Origin: Candidatus Aerophobota bacterium
Lineage (GTDB): Bacteria; Aerophobota; Aerophobia; Aerophobales; B3-G15
DNA length: 8,631 nt
Direction: 5' to 3'
Assembly (NCBI GenBank): GCA_021162265.1
Contig: JAGGZA010000007.1
Location: 1-8,631 of the forward strand
The notes beneath the pieces were generated by a model, which worked only from the letters and a program-made list of their open reading frames with translations, ran no database searches and was not told the DNA's origin. Position numbers and translations under genes: made by a program. Positions within the stretch are counted from its first letter, which is position 1. Each line of letters starts with the position of its first letter. Shown here in pieces: positions 6,910 to 8,631 of the stretch.

Positions 6910-7902
6910 CTATTTAGTGATAAGTTCTTTGTTTAAAAGTCCCTCAGGAATCTCTCCTTTTAATGCTCTTACTATGTCCAGTACTGGTTTTGTTCTCAGT
7001 CTCACAAGGGATTTTTCTGAATAAAAAGCTGTATGAGGGGTAGCTATAAAGTTATCAAGCTTAAACAGGGGATTGTTTTTATCAGGGAATTCACTTTCCA
7101 GAACATCAACAGCTGCTCCCTGAATTTTTTTGTTAAGCAGGGCATTGTAAAGAGCCCTTTCGTCTATAATTGCTCCTCTTGAGGTGTTAACTATAAAGGA
7201 TGTTGGTTTCATCAGGTCAAATTCCTTTTTGCCAAACATATGTCTTGTAGATTCTTTTAAAGGCGCATGAATGGAGATCACGTCAGATATCTTCAAAAGT
7301 GTATCAAATTCCACTCTTTCCACTCCTTCCTTTTTATAAAGTTCTTCATGCTTTCTGGGGGTAAAGGCTACTACTTTAAAACCAAGACACTTTGCCTTTT
7401 TTGCGAGTTTTCTTGCTATTTTGCCAAATCCTACAAGACCGAGTGTTAACTCACCAATGCTTTTTATTGGTATGCCAATTTTCCAATCCCATATTCCCTT
7501 TTTTACATTGGAGTCGTAGTAAAATATTTTTCTGACGCAGCATAGTATAAGAGAAAGTGCGTGATCTGATACTTCATCCTCACAGTAAAAAGGCACATTG
7601 ACAATCATTATCCCCTTTTTTGTAGCTGCTTTAACGTCTATATTATCCACACCTATTCCATAACGAGCAATAACCCTGCATTTCTTTAAGTTAGATATGA
7701 CTTTTTCTGAAATGGGAGCGTATTGATTAAGGAGAGCATCAGCTTGTGATGCTACTCTTATAACATCTTCTTCTGTTCTGCACTGAGCAGGAATAAGTTC
7801 TACCTTAATTTGTCTTTCTGCTTCCGCCTGGCTTAAAGTGCTTTTTTCTATCTCCAGATTTCCCCAGTTATAGTCAGTAACTATTAATTTGTATCTATCC
7901 AT
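6910..7902 (-). CDS. D-isomer-specific 2-hydroxyacid dehydrogenase, NAD-binding (CtBP-like subgroup)
   Basis: This 330-residue cytoplasmic NAD(P)-dependent enzyme interconverts a 2-oxo acid and a D-2-hydroxy acid. It has the substrate-lobe motif RYGIGVDNID (80-89), VPFYCEDEVSDHALSL (103-118), the Rossmann motif GLVGFGKIA (155-163), the catalytic arginine R242 in TSRGAI, the glutamate E271 in DVLESEF and the histidine H290 in TPHTAFYS. The wording around the DEVSDH and TPHTAFYS motifs points to the bacterial C-terminal-binding-protein-like subgroup rather than SerA or lactate dehydrogenase proper. The family-like N-terminus MDRYKLIVTDY starts at the ATG 7902. A TTG start at 7929 is possible by frame, but it lies between the -35 and -10 boxes of the promoter and would not be in the message. 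No Shine-Dalgarno is visible before 7902, consistent with a leaderless transcript. It is the first gene after the regulator and leads the enzyme set. Confidence 0.93.
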   Translation of the reverse strand: MDRYKLIVTDYNWGNLEIEKSTLSQAEAERQIKVELIPAQCRTEEDVIRVASQADALLNQYAPISEKVISNLKKCRVIARYGIGVDNIDVKAATKKGIMIVNVPFYCEDEVSDHALSLILCCVRKIFYYDSNVKKGIWDWKIGIPIKSIGELTLGLVGFGKIARKLAKKAKCLGFKVVAFTPRKHEELYKKEGVERVEFDTLLKISDVISIHAPLKESTRHMFGKKEFDLMKPTSFIVNTSRGAIIDERALYNALLNKKIQGAAVDVLESEFPDKNNPLFKLDNFIATPHTAFYSEKSLVRLRTKPVLDIVRALKGEIPEGLLNKELITK

Positions 7903-7907
7903 TTTCT

Positions 7908-7920
7908 GTATATTATATAC
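7908..7920 (-). promoter_or_regulatory. Palindrome over the -10 box, candidate operator for the GntR regulator
   Basis: GTATATAATATAC is a perfect inverted repeat, GTATAT and ATATAC around a central A, and it covers the -10 element. GntR-family operators are commonly short palindromes of GT...AC type. The regulator gene lies immediately upstream, so autogenous or local repression through this site is plausible. An AT-rich -10 region can be palindromic by chance, so this is a candidate only. Confidence 0.35.
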
Positions 7921-7942
7921 TCCATTCAATCATTTTTGTCAA
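7912..7942 (-). promoter_or_regulatory. Sigma-70-type promoter of the dehydrogenase-led operon
   Basis: A perfect -35 TTGACA (7942-7937) is followed by a perfect -10 TATAAT (7917-7912) with a 19-base spacer. An overlapping TATATA (7919-7914) gives the ideal 17-base spacer with a weaker box. The start of transcription would fall near 7903-7907, zero to about five bases before the dehydrogenase ATG. No other convincing promoter was seen in the window, so this is likely the main promoter for the enzymes and the transporter. Confidence 0.72.
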
Positions 7943-7980
7943 ATGTTATAAAAGGACAAGGATGTAAAAGTGAGTAAATT

Positions 7981-8631
7981 TTAGATAGGTTTTGAAGTGG
8001 ACTTATTTTGTTTGTTTCCCCCTTTCATGTTTTTAAACACTTTTATTATTCTTCCCTTTGCATTTTCAATGTGAACTGCAAGAAGCTTTTTTGCTTCTTC
8101 AGTGTCCTTTTTTATTATAGTATCTATTAAAGCTATGTGTTCCTCCAGGGTTTCCTTAAATCCCGGATTCATACGCTGGAATATTTTAATAAAGTCATAA
8201 ATTTCATAGTACATCTCTTTTAGTTTTTTATTTTTAGAAGAGTTTACTATCAAAAGATGTAGTTGTTTATCTATTTCAAATTTGGTTTTTCTCTTTTTCC
8301 TGGTTATTCTTCCTCTTAATTCTTCTTCCATCTTCTGCTTCAGTTTTTTCAACTTATAAAGGTCTATATTTTCTATAGCAGAATCAAGTGCATATACCTC
8401 AAATATCCTTCTTATATCGTATATTTCTTCCATATCCTCAGGTGAGATGTCTGTAACATAATATCCCTTTCTTGGGTTTATGCTAATGAGTCTATCCTTA
8501 GCGAGTCTGTTTAGGGCTTCTCTCACAGGAGTTTGACTTATGCCAAGTTCTGTTGCTATTTTTTGAATATCAATCCTTTGCCCTAAGTTTAATTCAAGAT
8601 TTATAATTTTGTCCTTTATTATTCCATATAC
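7981..8631 (-). CDS. GntR-family transcriptional regulator, FadR/FCD subgroup (N-terminus beyond window)
   Basis: The visible 216 residues read in frame from the window edge. They begin VYGIIKDKIINLEL and run through a GntR winged helix-turn-helix (IQKIATELGISQTPVREALN, 22-41, with wing INPRKGYYV, 51-59). Residues from about 65 to 200 form the helical FCD ligand-binding domain. The four expected metal-ligand positions are present: D121 and H125 (DKQLH), H165 (EEHIAL) and H187 (AVHIEN). FCD domains often hold Zn or Ni and sense small carboxylates or sugar acids. The tail is lysine-rich (GGNKQNKSTSKPI). The GTG at 8526 encodes the Val of the PVREAL helix and is not a start, because the DNA-binding fold continues upstream; only a few N-terminal residues should be missing. 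Its position just before the operon promoter makes it the probable local regulator, with a pathway metabolite as the likely effector. Confidence 0.94.
   Translation of the reverse strand, partial: VYGIIKDKIINLELNLGQRIDIQKIATELGISQTPVREALNRLAKDRLISINPRKGYYVTDISPEDMEEIYDIRRIFEVYALDSAIENIDLYKLKKLKQKMEEELRGRITRKKRKTKFEIDKQLHLLIVNSSKNKKLKEMYYEIYDFIKIFQRMNPGFKETLEEHIALIDTIIKKDTEEAKKLLAVHIENAKGRIIKVFKNMKGGNKQNKSTSKPI

Noticed and set aside
7903..7929. TTG start extending the dehydrogenase by nine residues
   Set aside because: The TTG sits between the -35 and -10 boxes and would be upstream of the transcription start. The family-like N-terminus begins at the ATG 7902.

Overview
The window is an AT-rich bacterial segment carrying one tightly packed gene set. 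Every gene lies on the minus strand, so transcription runs from high to low coordinates. Coding density is very high, no gap exceeds about 80 bases, and the proteins are rich in Lys, Glu and Ile. The solute-binding protein has a plain Sec signal peptide with no lipobox cysteine, which suggests a diderm (two-membrane) cell envelope. Together these traits fit an anaerobic or thermophilic AT-rich lineage such as Atribacterota, Thermotogota or Dictyoglomota, but the sequence alone does not settle the taxon. I see no RNA genes, mobile elements or CRISPR arrays.

Layout in transcription order: (1) 8631-7981, a FadR/FCD-type GntR regulator whose first residues lie beyond the window; (2) a 78-base gap with a strong sigma-70-like promoter and a palindrome over its -10 box; (3) 7902-6910, a CtBP-like D-2-hydroxyacid dehydrogenase; (4) 6893-4947, an Fe-S/FMN/FAD reductase of the 2,4-dienoyl-CoA reductase / 2-enoate reductase family; (5) 4930-3782, a class I PLP aminotransferase; (6) a 75-base gap holding an orphan Shine-Dalgarno-like sequence; (7) 3706-2666, a periplasmic sugar-type binding protein; (8) an 81-base gap with a 12-bp perfect hairpin; (9) 2584-1070, a double-domain ABC ATPase; (10) 1049-114, a permease; (11) 117-1, the first 39 codons of a second permease.

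The likely picture is one catabolic operon controlled by the GntR protein. A CUT2 (ribose-type) ABC importer brings in a small polar solute. An aminotransferase, a 2-hydroxyacid dehydrogenase and an ene-reductase-type flavoenzyme then act on it or its products. This trio is unusual next to a ribose-type importer and lacks kinases, isomerases and aldolases. It recalls the transaminase / hydroxyacid dehydrogenase / enoate reductase order of reductive amino-acid fermentation, but no dehydratase is visible here and the substrate is unknown.

Three gene starts are corrected. The aminotransferase starts at 4930 rather than 5017. The dehydrogenase starts at 7902 rather than the TTG at 7929, which lies inside the promoter. 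The GntR gene runs off the window edge rather than starting at 8526.
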